From contig NZ_CP053564.1 in assembly GCF_013155125.1 (NCBI RefSeq), forward strand, positions 5,091,501-5,155,500: a stretch of 64,000 bases of DNA. The letters are read 5' to 3'. This document shows positions 38,885 through 47,000 of the stretch, one piece after another. The stretch's first letter is position 1; the number at the start of each line of letters is the position of its first letter. The position numbers and the translations under genes are program-made. Source of the DNA: Pseudonocardia broussonetiae. Its GTDB lineage: Bacteria > Actinomycetota > Actinomycetes > Mycobacteriales > Pseudonocardiaceae. The notes beneath the pieces were generated by a model that was given only the letters and a program-made list of their open reading frames with translations, did not search any database and was not told where the DNA came from.

Positions 38885-39349
38885 TCAGCGCCGCGCGGCG
38901 AACCACTCCACCCAGCGCCGCTGCGCCGCCGTCTCGACCGCGCGCGGCCGGTAGTGCGCGCGCGTCCACGCCACGGCGTCGGCGACCGGGTGCCCGGCCA
39001 GCACCGCCATGCAGGCCAGCACGGTGCCCGTGCGGCCGGTGCCGCCGCCGCACGCCACCTCGACGCGGCGCCCCGCGCGGGCGAGTCCGAGGGCGTGCTC
39101 GATCGCGGCGGCGGCGCGACCGGGGTCGCGCGGCACGCGGAAGTCGGGCCAGTCGACCCACTCCGCGGGCCAGTCCGGCGTCCACCGCTCGCGGCCGAGC
39201 AGGGTGCGGCGGCGGTGCAGGTAGAGGCCGAAGTCCGGCGGCGGGTCGCCGGGCAGCTCGCGGCGGCCGCGGCCGCGCACGCGCGTCCCGTCGGGGAGCA
39301 CGACCACACCGGGGAGCGGGGGCGTCGGGGGTACGGGCACGCCCGGCAT
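38885..39349 (-). CDS. Protein-tyrosine/dual-specificity phosphatase-like protein
   Basis: A 154-residue cysteine phosphatase. The signature loop is VACGGGTGRTGTVLACMAVL, a CX5R motif with Cys near 99 and Arg near 105. FGLYLHRRRTLLGRERWTPDWPAEWVDWPDFRVPRD holds a candidate general acid (Asp in PDF/PRD). This compact form resembles small bacterial dual-specificity phosphatases. Substrate unknown. ATG at 39349. It diverges from the YchJ-like gene across 35 bp. Confidence 0.85.
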   Translation of the reverse strand: MPGVPVPPTPPLPGVVVLPDGTRVRGRGRRELPGDPPPDFGLYLHRRRTLLGRERWTPDWPAEWVDWPDFRVPRDPGRAAAAIEHALGLARAGRRVEVACGGGTGRTGTVLACMAVLAGHPVADAVAWTRAHYRPRAVETAAQRRWVEWFAARR

Positions 39350-39384
39350 CCTGCACCCCGGCGCACGCGGGAGAGACTGGGCCC

Positions 39385-39741
39385 GTGCAGCCCTGCCCCT
39401 GCGGACTCCCGGCGACCTACCCCGCGTGCTGCGGGCGCTACCACGCCGGTGCGGCCGCGCCCACGGCCGAGGCGCTGATGCGCTCGCGGTTCAGCGCCTT
39501 CGCCGTCGGCGACGCCGCCTACCTGCGCGAGACCTGGGACCCGGCCACCCGCCCGCGTCGCGTCGACGTGGACCCGGCGACGCGCTGGACGCACTTGGAG
39601 GTCCTCGACCGCACCGGCGGCGGGCTGCTGGAGTCGACGGGCACCGTGCGCTTCCGCGCCCACCACGACGGCGGGGTCGTGGCCGAGGACAGCCGGTTCC
39701 GGCGCGCCGGCGGCCGCTGGCTCTACGTCGGGCCCGCGTGA
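39385..39741 (+). CDS. YchJ-family metal-binding protein (UPF0225)
   Basis: A 118-residue protein: MQPCPCGLPATYPACCGRYH is the family's Cys-rich (SEC-C-like) zinc motif, followed by APTAEALMRSRFSAFAVGDAAYLRETWDPATRP and an NTF2-like beta domain ending in AEDSRFRRAGGRWLYVG. The function of the family is unknown. GTG start at 39385; the region shows GAGACT 6 nt upstream, only a weak -10 match. Confidence 0.9.
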   Translation: MQPCPCGLPATYPACCGRYHAGAAAPTAEALMRSRFSAFAVGDAAYLRETWDPATRPRRVDVDPATRWTHLEVLDRTGGGLLESTGTVRFRAHHDGGVVAEDSRFRRAGGRWLYVGPA

Positions 39742-39799
39742 CGGCTGTGTCCGATCCGTTCACGACGGGCCGGAGCGGGCGGCGCTAGCGTCGGCGCCC

Positions 39800-40204
39800 A
39801 TGGAGAAGGTGCAGATCACGGCCCGGATGGACGCCATCGGGATCGTCGTGTCCGACATGGCCGCCACGCTCGCGTTCTACCGCGGGCTGGGCGTCGCCGT
39901 GCCCGACGGCACGGAGGGCGGGCCGCACGTGGAGGCCGAGCTGGGCGGCGGGATGCGGCTGATGTTCGACACCGAGGACGTCGCGCGCTCGCTCGACCCG
40001 GACTGGACGCCGCCCACCGGCGGCGGACGCGTCGGCCTGGCGTTCCGGCTCCCGGACCCGGCCTCGGTCGACGCCCTGCACGCCGAGATGGTCGCGGCGG
40101 GCCACGCCGGCGAGCTGGAGCCGTTCGACGCCCCGTGGGGGCAGCGCTACGCGAGCCTGCGGGACCCGGACGGCACCACCGTGGACCTCTACGCGCCGAA
40201 CTGA
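39800..40204 (+). CDS. VOC-family (glyoxalase-like) protein
   Basis: A 134-residue VOC protein: VQITARMDAIGIVVSDMAATLAFYRGLGVAVPDG, RVGLAFRLPDPASVDALHAEMVAAGHAGELEPFDAPWGQRYASLRDPDGTTVDLYAPN. The closing RDPDGTTVDLYAP is typical. The ATG is 8 nt after TAGCGT, so it is leaderless. Its last 16 bp overlap the AraC-type gene tail to tail. It probably binds or detoxifies a small molecule. Confidence 0.9.
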   Translation: MEKVQITARMDAIGIVVSDMAATLAFYRGLGVAVPDGTEGGPHVEAELGGGMRLMFDTEDVARSLDPDWTPPTGGGRVGLAFRLPDPASVDALHAEMVAAGHAGELEPFDAPWGQRYASLRDPDGTTVDLYAPN

Positions 40205-40875
40205 CCGGGGGAGCGGCCCGCGAGCGCCCGCACCTCCCGGCTCAGGTGCGGCTGGTCGGCGTACCCGGCGCGCACCGCGACCTCCGCGGGTGCGACGCCC
40301 GCGTGCAGCAGGTCGACCGCGCGGCGGAAGCGCAGGACGCGGCGCAGCACGGCGGGGCCGTAGCCGAACGCGGCGAGCGCGCGCCGGTGCAGCGTCCGGG
40401 GGGTCCACCCCAGCGCCTCGGCGGTGGCCGCGGCGCCCGCCCCCGCGGCCGCGTGGCGCACGACCACGCCCAGCGCGCGGTCCGGCGGCGCGCCGGGCAG
40501 GTCGGCGACGATCCCGAGCAGGGCGTCGAGGACGGGCTCCCCGGCCTCGATCCGGGCCACCGCGCGCCCGGCGGGGCGGGGGAGCAGATCGGCCAGCGGG
40601 ACGCGCCGGTCGAGCAGCGCGTCGGCCGGCACCCCGAGCAGCGCGGGCAGCGCGCCGGGGCGGAACCGCAGGCCGGTGGCGACGGCGCCCGGCTCGCGGC
40701 CGGCGGGGTGCGGGGCGGTGTCCGGACCCGCGACGAGCAGGTCGGCGCCGGTCCACACGAAGTCCATGGCGCCGTCGGGGAGCACGGCGTGCACCGCCGG
40801 CGCCGGCCCGGACGACGCCGACCAGCCGCACTCGGCCAGCCCGCCCAGCGGCACCGGGAACTCGCGGTATCCCAC
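40189..40875 (-). CDS. AraC-family regulator with DUF6597-type sensor domain
   Basis: A 228-residue regulator. The N-terminal sensor (residues 1-120) includes VHAVLPDGAMDFVWTGADLLVAGPDT, as in DUF6597/AraC proteins. The HTH domain covers GWTPRTLHRRALAAFGYGPAVLRRVLRFRRAVDLLHAGVAPAEVAVRAGYADQPHLSREVRALAGRSPGQF. It converges on, and overlaps, the VOC gene at 39800, a gene pairing also seen in other actinobacteria, so it may regulate that gene. Confidence 0.88.
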   Translation of the reverse strand: MGYREFPVPLGGLAECGWSASSGPAPAVHAVLPDGAMDFVWTGADLLVAGPDTAPHPAGREPGAVATGLRFRPGALPALLGVPADALLDRRVPLADLLPRPAGRAVARIEAGEPVLDALLGIVADLPGAPPDRALGVVVRHAAAGAGAAATAEALGWTPRTLHRRALAAFGYGPAVLRRVLRFRRAVDLLHAGVAPAEVAVRAGYADQPHLSREVRALAGRSPGQFGA

Positions 40876-40908
40876 CCGGCCACCGTGCCACGCGGACCCC
40901 GGACGCGC

Positions 40909-40939
40909 GACGGCCCCCGGCGAGGTGCCGGGGGCCGTC
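40909..40939 (-). terminator. Strong hairpin terminator after yceI-like gene
   Basis: A perfect 13-bp stem, 40909-40921 with 40927-40939 (GACGGCCCCCGGC and its complement), has a 5-nt loop. It lies between the YceI stop and the AraC start, with both genes on the minus strand. Confidence 0.85.
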
Positions 40940-40955
40940 CGCGGGGGGAGTCGGA

Positions 40956-41516
40956 TCAGGCGGTGCGCAGCACGCCCTGGATCTCCAGGGTGATCTGCAC
41001 CTTCTCGCTGACGACGACGCCGCCGCCGTCGAGCGGCATCGAGATGTCGACGCCGAAGTCGCTGCGGTTGATGGTGGTCGTGCCGGTGAAGCCGGCGCGC
41101 GTGCCGCCGTAGGCGTCCGGGCCGAAGCCGTTGACCTCGAGCGACAGGGTGACCGGGCGGGTGACGCCCTTGATGGTCAGCTCGCCGTCGACGGCCAGGT
41201 CGTCACCGTCGGGGCGGACGGCGGTGGAGACGAAGGTCCAGGTGGGGTGGTTCTCGACGGCGAAGAAGTCGGCCGAGCGGATGTGGCCGTCGCGCTGGTC
41301 GTTGCCGGTGTCGATGGAGGTCGCGTCGATCTCGGCGCGCACGCTCGATCCGGTGACGTCCGGGCCCGTCACGATCTCGCCGGAGAACCCGCCGAAGCGC
41401 CCGCGTACCTTGCTCACCATCATGTGGCGGACCGTGAACGAGACGTCGGAGTGCACGGGGTCGATGTCCCAGGTGCCCGCGATGTAGTTCGGGATCTGGG
41501 TCTGCGTGGTGGTCAT
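40956..41516 (-). CDS. YceI-family protein
   Basis: A 186-residue lipocalin-like beta-barrel protein that binds polyisoprenoid or similar lipids. The YceI signature is clear: AGTWDIDPVHSDVSFTVRHMMVSKVRGRFGGFSGEIVTGPD at the start and TRPVTLSLEVNGFGPDAYGGTRAGFTGTTTINRSDFGVDISMP toward the end. No signal peptide is present, so it is cytoplasmic, unlike E. coli YceI. A GGAGG ribosome site precedes the ATG. It diverges from a MarR gene across dyads, so it is likely controlled by it. Confidence 0.93.
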   Translation of the reverse strand: MTTTQTQIPNYIAGTWDIDPVHSDVSFTVRHMMVSKVRGRFGGFSGEIVTGPDVTGSSVRAEIDATSIDTGNDQRDGHIRSADFFAVENHPTWTFVSTAVRPDGDDLAVDGELTIKGVTRPVTLSLEVNGFGPDAYGGTRAGFTGTTTINRSDFGVDISMPLDGGGVVVSEKVQITLEIQGVLRTA

Positions 41517-41529
41517 CGGGATCCTCCGT

Positions 41530-41588
41530 TAGTTGAACGCTCAGGTGTTGAGAGGGACACTAGCGGAAGGGTGTTGAGGGTTCAACTA
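41530..41588. promoter_or_regulatory. MarR-type operator region between yceI-like and marR-like genes
   Basis: TAGTTGAAC (41530-41538) and GTTCAACTA (41580-41588) are 9-bp inverted repeats at the two ends of the intergenic region. Each sits within a short GTTGA-N4-TCA dyad; the right one (GTTGAGGGTTCAAC) is complete, and a third GTTGA lies near 41547. This layout fits MarR binding to both divergent promoters. An ACTAGC/GCTAGT-like element lies between them. Confidence 0.7.
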
Positions 41589-41598
41589 TTCCGGGAGT

Positions 41599-42126
41599 GT
41601 GATGGACGACACCCGTTGGCTCACCGAGGACGAGCAGCGCACCTGGCGCAGCTTCCTGACCGCGAGCCGCCTGCTGTGGGACCGCATCGAGCGGCAGCTC
41701 CAGCAGGGCACCGGCCTGCCCCACGCCTACTACGAGATCCTCGTGCGGCTGTCCGAGGCACCCGACGGCGTGCTGCGGATGAGCACGCTCGCCACGTCGT
41801 CGACGTCGTCGCGCAGCCGGCTCTCGCACGCCGTCACGCGGATGGAGGAGGCCGGGCTCGTCCGCAGGCGCCCGCACCCGACCGACAAGCGCGGGCAGCT
41901 CGCGGAGCTCACCGAGGCCGGGTGGGAGCGGCTGCGGGCCGCGGCGCCGGGGCACGTCGAGGAGGTGCGGTCGGCGCTGTTCGACCTGCTCAGCCCCGAG
42001 GAGCAGGCCACCCTGCGCACGATCAGCGAGCGGCTCGCGGCGCACCTGGCCGAGGGGCCGCTGTGGCCCGCGGTGGGGGACCGCGCGACGGACGCGGGCA
42101 CCGACGACCCCGCGACCGGCCCCTGA
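41599..42126 (+). CDS. MarR-family transcriptional regulator
   Basis: A 175-residue winged-helix regulator: LPHAYYEILVRLSEAPDGVLRMSTLATSSTSSRSRLSHAVTRMEEAGLVRRRPHPTDKRGQLAELTEAGWERLRAAAPGHVEEVRSALFDLLSPEEQATL. The recognition helix SSRSRLSHAVTRME and wing HPTDKRGQ are typical. It starts at GTG 41599 or ATG 41602. It diverges from the YceI gene and probably represses both genes through the GTTGA dyads. Confidence 0.92.
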   Translation: MMDDTRWLTEDEQRTWRSFLTASRLLWDRIERQLQQGTGLPHAYYEILVRLSEAPDGVLRMSTLATSSTSSRSRLSHAVTRMEEAGLVRRRPHPTDKRGQLAELTEAGWERLRAAAPGHVEEVRSALFDLLSPEEQATLRTISERLAAHLAEGPLWPAVGDRATDAGTDDPATGP

Positions 42127-42130
42127 CGCA

Positions 42131-42166
42131 CCGCGACCGGCGCCGCAGCAGCGGCACCGGTCGCGG
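42131..42166. terminator. Bidirectional hairpin between marR-like and alcohol dehydrogenase genes
   Basis: CCGCGACCGG (42131-42140) pairs with CCGGTCGCGG (42157-42166), enclosing a second short stem, GCCGC (42142-42146) with GCGGC (42151-42155). The two genes converge here. Confidence 0.8.
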
Positions 42167-42180
42167 GGTGGTGGGAGCGG

Positions 42181-43248
42181 TCAGGAGAAGGTGATCAGCG
42201 GCTTCACGATGCCGTCGGCCTTCGTCGTCATCATCTCGAAGGCCTCGGAGATGCGGTCGAAGCCGAACGTGTGCGTCGTCATCGGCGTCGGGTCGATGCG
42301 GCCGGACTCCAGCAGGCGCAGCAGGCGCTTCATCCGCTCGCTGCCGCCCGGGCACAGGCCGGTGTGCACGGCCTTGTCGTTCATGCCGAGGCCGAACGCG
42401 TCGAGCGGGAGCTGCAGCGGGTTGGGGTTCTCGCCGTGGTAGCCGATGTTGGACACCCGGCCGCCCGCCTTGGTGACGCGCAGGCACGCCTCGAAGGTGT
42501 CCGGGAAGCCGAACGCCTCGATGGCGGCGTCGGTGCCCTCGCCGCCGGTGAGGTCCATGATCTGCTCGACCGGGTCGCCCTTGGTGAAGTCGACGATGTC
42601 GGTGGCGCCGAAGCGCTTGGCCAGCGCCTGCCGGTCGGCGCGGGACTCCACGGCGATGATCCGGCCGGCGCCCATCAGCTGCGCGCCGATCGTGGCCGAC
42701 AGCCCGACCGGGCCCTGCGCGAAGATCGCCACGGTCTCGCCGAACTGCAGGTAGCAGTGCTCGACGCCCATGAAGCCGGTGGTGAGCATGTCGCAGCAGT
42801 AGGCGGCCTGCTCGTCGCTGATCGCCTCGGGGATCGGCGTGAGGTTGGCCGCCGCCGCCGGGACGACGAAGTACTCGGCCATGTTGCCGTCCATCTGGAC
42901 GGTGTACTTGTAGCCGCCCAGCGCCCCGCCGCACTGGCTGGTGAAGCCGCGCTGGCACGCCGAACAGCGGTAGCAGGGGGTGACGGCGCAGACGACGACG
43001 CGCTGGCCCTCCTCGAAGCCGGTGACGGCCGAGCCCAGCTTGTGGATGACGCCGACGGACTCGTGGCCGAGCGTGCGGCCGTCCGGCACGGGCAGCGCGC
43101 CCTTGACGGTGTGGACGTCGGAGGTGCAGATCAGCGCCGCGGTGGTGCGGACGATGGCCTCCTCCGGACCCGGCTCGGGGATCGGCTTCTCGACGACCTC
43201 CGTCTCCCCGACTCGCTTGATCACGAAGGACTTCATCGTCTCCGGCAT
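42181..43248 (-). CDS. Zinc-dependent secondary alcohol dehydrogenase (MDR family)
   Basis: A 355-residue dehydrogenase. Catalytic zinc ligands are Cys41 (ICTSDVH) and the GHE at 61-63. A Cys-rich loop, CAVTPCYRCSACQRGFTSQC (near 93-112), may hold structural zinc. The nucleotide fold begins at VAIFAQGPVGLSATIGAQLMGAGRIIAVE (near 170). The TSD/GHE pattern and overall sequence resemble isopropanol/secondary alcohol dehydrogenases of the Clostridium and Thermoanaerobacter type. Cofactor preference is not certain. It diverges from dop; an inverted repeat lies upstream. Confidence 0.9.
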   Translation of the reverse strand: MPETMKSFVIKRVGETEVVEKPIPEPGPEEAIVRTTAALICTSDVHTVKGALPVPDGRTLGHESVGVIHKLGSAVTGFEEGQRVVVCAVTPCYRCSACQRGFTSQCGGALGGYKYTVQMDGNMAEYFVVPAAAANLTPIPEAISDEQAAYCCDMLTTGFMGVEHCYLQFGETVAIFAQGPVGLSATIGAQLMGAGRIIAVESRADRQALAKRFGATDIVDFTKGDPVEQIMDLTGGEGTDAAIEAFGFPDTFEACLRVTKAGGRVSNIGYHGENPNPLQLPLDAFGLGMNDKAVHTGLCPGGSERMKRLLRLLESGRIDPTPMTTHTFGFDRISEAFEMMTTKADGIVKPLITFS

Positions 43249-43292
43249 CGTGGCTGCACCTTCCAGGTCGCGGAACGCCGATCATGCACGCA

Positions 43293-43323
43293 TCACGATG
43301 TGACGCCGGTCTCATCGTGAGAC
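43293..43323. promoter_or_regulatory. Inverted repeats between alcohol dehydrogenase and dop
   Basis: TCACGATG (43293-43300) and CATCGTGA (43313-43320) are 12 bp apart. A second overlapping dyad is GTCTCA-TCG-TGAGAC (43309-43323). Because the flanking genes diverge, an operator is more likely than a terminator. The cognate regulator is unknown. Confidence 0.55.
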
Positions 43324-43378
43324 GGTGCCGGACCGGGGACGGAGGGCCCGGGGGCGGCCCGCCGGTTAGGCTCGGAGC

Positions 43379-43405
43379 ATGAGTGCGCTGCAGGCCCGCC
43401 CGTGA
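43379..43405 (+). CDS. Eight-codon leader ORF overlapping the dop start
   Basis: TAGGCT (43367-43372) lies 6 nt before an ATG at 43379. This ATG opens MSALQARP and ends at a TGA (43403-43405) that overlaps the dop GTG (43402-43404) as GTGA. The -10 position implies that leaderless mRNA starts at this ATG, so ribosomes would reach dop by termination-reinitiation. dop itself has no clear ribosome site. Confidence 0.55.
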   Translation: MSALQARP

Positions 43406-44919
43406 CGGCCCGACGGATCATGGGCACCGAGATCGAGTACGGCATCTCGGTCCCCGGCGACCCCACGGCGAACCCCGTGATCACCTCCACGCAGGTGGTG
43501 CTGGCCTACGCCGCGGCCGCCGACATCCCGCGCTCGCGCCGCGCCCGCTGGGACTACGAGGTCGAGTCGCCGCTGCGCGACGCCCGCGGGTTCGACCTCT
43601 CCGCGCCCACGATGCACAGCCCGGTCGACTCCGAGCTCGACGACCTCGGCGCCGCCAACGTCATCCTGACCAACGGCGCGCGCCTCTACGTCGACCACGC
43701 CCACCCCGAGTTCTCGACGCCGGAGGTCACCACCCCGCGCGACGTCGTGGTGTGGGACAAGGCGGGGGAGCGGGTGATGGAGGAGGCCGCGATGCGCGCC
43801 GCCACCGTGCCCGGCGCCCCGCGCATCCAGCTCTACAAGAACAACGTCGACGGCAAGGGCGCGAGCTACGGCGCCCACGAGAACTACCTGATGGCGCGCT
43901 CCACGACGTTCCCGTCGATCGTGTCGGGCCTGACGCCGTTCTTCGTGACGCGCCAAGTCGTGTGCGGCGCCGGCCGGGTGGGCCGGGGCGCCTCGGGCGA
44001 CGAGGCGGGCTACCAGCTCGCGCAGCGCAGCGACTACATCGAGGTCGAGGTCGGCCTGGAGACCACGCTCAAGCGCGGCATCATCAACACACGCGACGAG
44101 CCGCACGCCGACGCCGACAAGTACCGCCGCCTGCACGTCATCATCGGCGACGCCAACATGAGCGAGTACTCCACGCTGCTCAAGGTCGGCACCGCCGCGA
44201 TCGTGCTCGACATGATCGAGAAGGGCGTCCGGTTCGACGAGCTGCGCCTGGCCGAGCCCGTCCGCTCGGTGCACCGGATCAGCCACGACCCGTCGCTGAA
44301 GACCACGGTCGACCTCGCCGACGGCCGGAAGATGACCGGTCTCGACGTCCAGCACGCCTACCACGAGAAGGCGCGCAAGCACCTCGAGACGACGCTGGGC
44401 GACGACCTCGACGACGCCACGGCCGAGGTCATGCAGATCTGGGGCGAGGTCCTCGACGACCTCTCGCGCGACCCGATGAGCACCGCCGACCGCCTGGACT
44501 GGACGGCCAAGCTGCGCCTGCTGGAGGGCTACCGCGAGCGCGACGGCCTCACCTGGGACGCCCCGCGCCTGCACCTGGTCGACCTGCAGTACACCGACGT
44601 CCGGATGGCGAAGGGCCTCTACAACCGGCTCGCGACGCGCGGCTCGATCAAGCGCCTGGTGTCCGAGGACGACGTCACCGCGGCGATGACCGCGCCGCCC
44701 GAGGACACCCGCGCCTACTTCCGGGGCCGCTGCCTGGAGCGCTACCCGGCCGAGGTCGCCGCGGCGTCGTGGGACTCGGTCATCTTCGACCTGGGCCGGG
44801 AGTCGCTGGTGCGCATCCCGACGCTGGAGCCGCTGCGCGGCACCCGCAGCCACGTCGGCGAGCTGATCGACAACTCGCGGACCGCCGAGGAGCTCGTCGA
44901 GGCGCTCACCCGGGGCTGA
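43402..44919 (+). CDS. dop: Depupylase/deamidase of Pup
   Basis: A 505-residue carboxylate-amine ligase fold enzyme. The N-terminus is [36 protein letters not shown], with the metal Glu in GTEIEYG. The insertion [13 protein letters not shown] is the Dop loop, absent from Paf[19 protein letters not shown] and [35 protein letters not shown] are conserved with Dop/PafA. It removes Pup from substrates and deamidates Pup-Gln where needed. The Pup gene here already ends in Glu, so the deamidase step is unnecessary. The start is GTG 43402 or ATG 43420. Overlap with the leader ORF suggests the GTG. Confidence 0.96.
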   Translation: MTARRIMGTEIEYGISVPGDPTANPVITSTQVVLAYAAAADIPRSRRARWDYEVESPLRDARGFDLSAPTMHSPVDSELDDLGAANVILTNGARLYVDHAHPEFSTPEVTTPRDVVVWDKAGERVMEEAAMRAATVPGAPRIQLYKNNVDGKGASYGAHENYLMARSTTFPSIVSGLTPFFVTRQVVCGAGRVGRGASGDEAGYQLAQRSDYIEVEVGLETTLKRGIINTRDEPHADADKYRRLHVIIGDANMSEYSTLLKVGTAAIVLDMIEKGVRFDELRLAEPVRSVHRISHDPSLKTTVDLADGRKMTGLDVQHAYHEKARKHLETTLGDDLDDATAEVMQIWGEVLDDLSRDPMSTADRLDWTAKLRLLEGYRERDGLTWDAPRLHLVDLQYTDVRMAKGLYNRLATRGSIKRLVSEDDVTAAMTAPPEDTRAYFRGRCLERYPAEVAAASWDSVIFDLGRESLVRIPTLEPLRGTRSHVGELIDNSRTAEELVEALTRG

Positions 44920-44988
44920 CCGCACCGCCGCGGCCCGGGCGGGAGATCGTCACGGCGTCGGTCACGGACTTTCGTCGGTCCGCTGGGT

Positions 44989-44994
44989 TAGGGT
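44989..44994 (+). promoter_or_regulatory. Likely -10 element for pup-prcB-prcA
   Basis: TAGGGT at 44989-44994 lies 32 bp before the pup ATG and upstream of the ribosome site ACAGGAGG (near 45014). Unlike many genes here, pup has a leadered transcript. No clear -35 is visible. Confidence 0.55.
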
Positions 44995-45026
44995 TGATCC
45001 AGCACGACCTATCGACAGGAGGCGTC

Positions 45027-45224
45027 ATGTCGCAGGAGCAGACGAAGCGTCAGGGCGGCGGGGGCGGGGACGACGACGAGGGTGCCGACGGCGCCGCGGC
45101 GGGCCAGGAGCGTCGCGAGAAGCTCGGCGAGGACGTCGACACCATCCTCGACGAGATCGACGACGTGCTGGAGGAGAACGCGGAGGACTTCGTCCGCGCC
45201 TACGTCCAGAAGGGCGGGGAGTAG
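45027..45224 (+). CDS. pup: Prokaryotic ubiquitin-like protein, Glu-terminated
   Basis: This 65-residue, mostly disordered modifier is ligated through its C-terminal Glu to lysines of proteasome substrates. A Gly/Asp-rich N-terminus (residues 1-30) is followed by REKLGEDVDTILDEIDDVLE, the helix bound by Mpa, then VRAYVQKGGE. The last codons read GGC GGG GAG TAG, so the protein ends Gly-Gly-Glu rather than the Gly-Gly-Gln of mycobacteria. Strong ribosome site AGGAGG at 7-bp spacing. First gene of the pup-prcB-prcA operon. Confidence 0.96.
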   Translation: MSQEQTKRQGGGGGDDDEGADGAAAGQERREKLGEDVDTILDEIDDVLEENAEDFVRAYVQKGGE

Positions 45225-45307
45225 TCGCTCCGGCGCTCTCCCTCCCACACCGCACCTGAAACACCGCACGAGCAGTACCCCGCACGAGGAGAGGCGCAGA
45301 CCTGACC

Positions 45308-46159
45308 ATGTCGTTCCCCGATCCGGGGCGTCGCGCCCCTGTCGGGCTGGACGCGTACCTCGCGCCCGGCCCGTCCTCGTTCACCGACTTCGTCACCGCC
45401 CACGCCCCGCACCTGCTCCCCTCCGCGGTGCCGGCGCACGGTGCGCCCGGCGCGCTGGAGGTCCCGCACGGCACCACGATCGTCGCGCTGGTGTTCGACG
45501 GCGGCGTCGTGATCGCCGGTGACCGCCGCGCCACCCAGGGCAACGTGATCGCCCAGCGCGACATCGAGAAGGTCTTCGTCACCGACGCGCACTCCGCGGT
45601 CGGCATCGCCGGCTCCGCGGGCATCGCGCTGGAGATGGTGCGGCTGTTCACCGTCGAGCTCGAGCACTACGAGAAGATCGAGGGCACCACGCTCTCCCTC
45701 GACGGCAAGGCCAACAAGCTCGCCGCGATGGTCCGCGCCAACCTCGGCGCGGCGATGCAGGGCTTCGTCGTCGTGCCGCTGTTCGCGGGCTACGACATCG
45801 AGGCGCCCGACCCGTCGAAGGCCGGGCGGATCGTCACCTACGACGCCACCGGCGGCCGCTACGACGAGCTGCTGGGCTACCACGCCGTCGGCTCGGGCTC
45901 GGTGTTCGCGAAGTCGGCGCTCAAGAAGCGCCACCGCGTCGACGCCGACCTCCCCACCACCGTCCGCACGGCGATCGAGGCGCTCTACGACGCCGCCGAC
46001 GACGACTCGGCCACCGGAGGCCCCGACCTCACCCGCAGGCTCTACCCGATCGTCGTGTCGATCACCGGCCCGGAGGGCGCGATCCGCCGCCCGGAGGCCG
46101 AGATCGCCGAGGTCGTCGCCCAGGTCGTCGCCGGCCGCACCGAGAACCCCGGAGGCTGA
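45308..46159 (+). CDS. prcB: 20S proteasome beta subunit
   Basis: A 283-residue peptidase subunit made with a propeptide. Autocleavage at Gly55-Thr56 ([21 protein letters not shown]) exposes the catalytic Thr. [20 protein letters not shown] supplies the conserved Asp and Lys near mature positions 17 and 33, and [13 protein letters not shown] the Ser/Gly region. A 55-residue propeptide is normal for actinobacterial PrcB and delays activity until assembly. ATG at 45308. prcA follows after 4 bp. Confidence 0.96.
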   Translation: MSFPDPGRRAPVGLDAYLAPGPSSFTDFVTAHAPHLLPSAVPAHGAPGALEVPHGTTIVALVFDGGVVIAGDRRATQGNVIAQRDIEKVFVTDAHSAVGIAGSAGIALEMVRLFTVELEHYEKIEGTTLSLDGKANKLAAMVRANLGAAMQGFVVVPLFAGYDIEAPDPSKAGRIVTYDATGGRYDELLGYHAVGSGSVFAKSALKKRHRVDADLPTTVRTAIEALYDAADDDSATGGPDLTRRLYPIVVSITGPEGAIRRPEAEIAEVVAQVVAGRTENPGG

Positions 46160-46163
46160 CGCC

Positions 46164-46961
46164 ATGACCATGCCGTTCTACTCGTCGGTCGACCAGCTCC
46201 TGCGCGACCGCTCGGAGCTCGCCCGCAAGGGCATCGCCCGCGGCCGCAGCGTCGTCGTGCTCACCTTCACCGACGGCGTGCTGTTCGTCGCGGAGAACCG
46301 GTCCACCGCCCTGCACAAGGTCTCCGAGATCTACGACCGCATCGGGTTCGCCGCGGTCGGGCGCTACAACGAGTTCGAGACGCTGCGCAACGCCGGCGTC
46401 CGGATGGCCGATGTCCGCGGCTACACCTACGACCGCCGCGACGTCACCGGCCGCATGCTGGCCAACACCTACGCGCAGATCCTGGGCACCTCGTTCGTCG
46501 AGCAGCAGAAGCCCTACGAGGTGGAGCTGTGCCTGGCCGAGGTCGGCGCCACGCCCGACGCCGACCAGCTCTACCGCATCACCTACGACGGCTCGATCAC
46601 CGACGAGCCGCAGTTCGTGGTCATGGGCGGCACCACCGAGCCGATCAGCGCGAAGCTCAAGGAGACCTACCAGGCGGGCCTGGCCGTCACCGAGGCGATC
46701 GGCTGCGCCGTGGAGGCGCTGCAGACCAGCAGCTCCACCGCGGCCAACGGCACCGCGCAGCCCACGGTGCTCAGCGTCCGCGCGCTGGAGGTGGCGGTCC
46801 TCGACCGCGGCCGCCCGCGCCGCTCGTTCCGCCGCATCACGGGCTCCGCGCTGCGCGAGCTGCTGCCCGAGGCCAACCGCACCGTCGACGCCGCGCCCGC
46901 CGACTCCGACGACGTGGGCGGCGACGAGAACCCGGTGGTCCCCGAGGGCGGCGGCTCCTGA
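46164..46961 (+). CDS. prcA: 20S proteasome alpha subunit
   Basis: A 265-residue structural subunit forming the outer gated rings. [64 protein letters not shown] aligns closely with M. tuberculosis PrcA. The N-terminal [11 protein letters not shown] is the gate that Mpa opens. The C-terminus is an acidic tail ([20 protein letters not shown]). An ATG two codons downstream (MPFYSS) is an alternative start. It converges with the RraA gene. Confidence 0.96.
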   Translation: MTMPFYSSVDQLLRDRSELARKGIARGRSVVVLTFTDGVLFVAENRSTALHKVSEIYDRIGFAAVGRYNEFETLRNAGVRMADVRGYTYDRRDVTGRMLANTYAQILGTSFVEQQKPYEVELCLAEVGATPDADQLYRITYDGSITDEPQFVVMGGTTEPISAKLKETYQAGLAVTEAIGCAVEALQTSSSTAANGTAQPTVLSVRALEVAVLDRGRPRRSFRRITGSALRELLPEANRTVDAAPADSDDVGGDENPVVPEGGGS

Positions 46962-47000
46962 TCCGCCCCGCCGCGCCCCTGACCTGACCCGGCCTGACCG

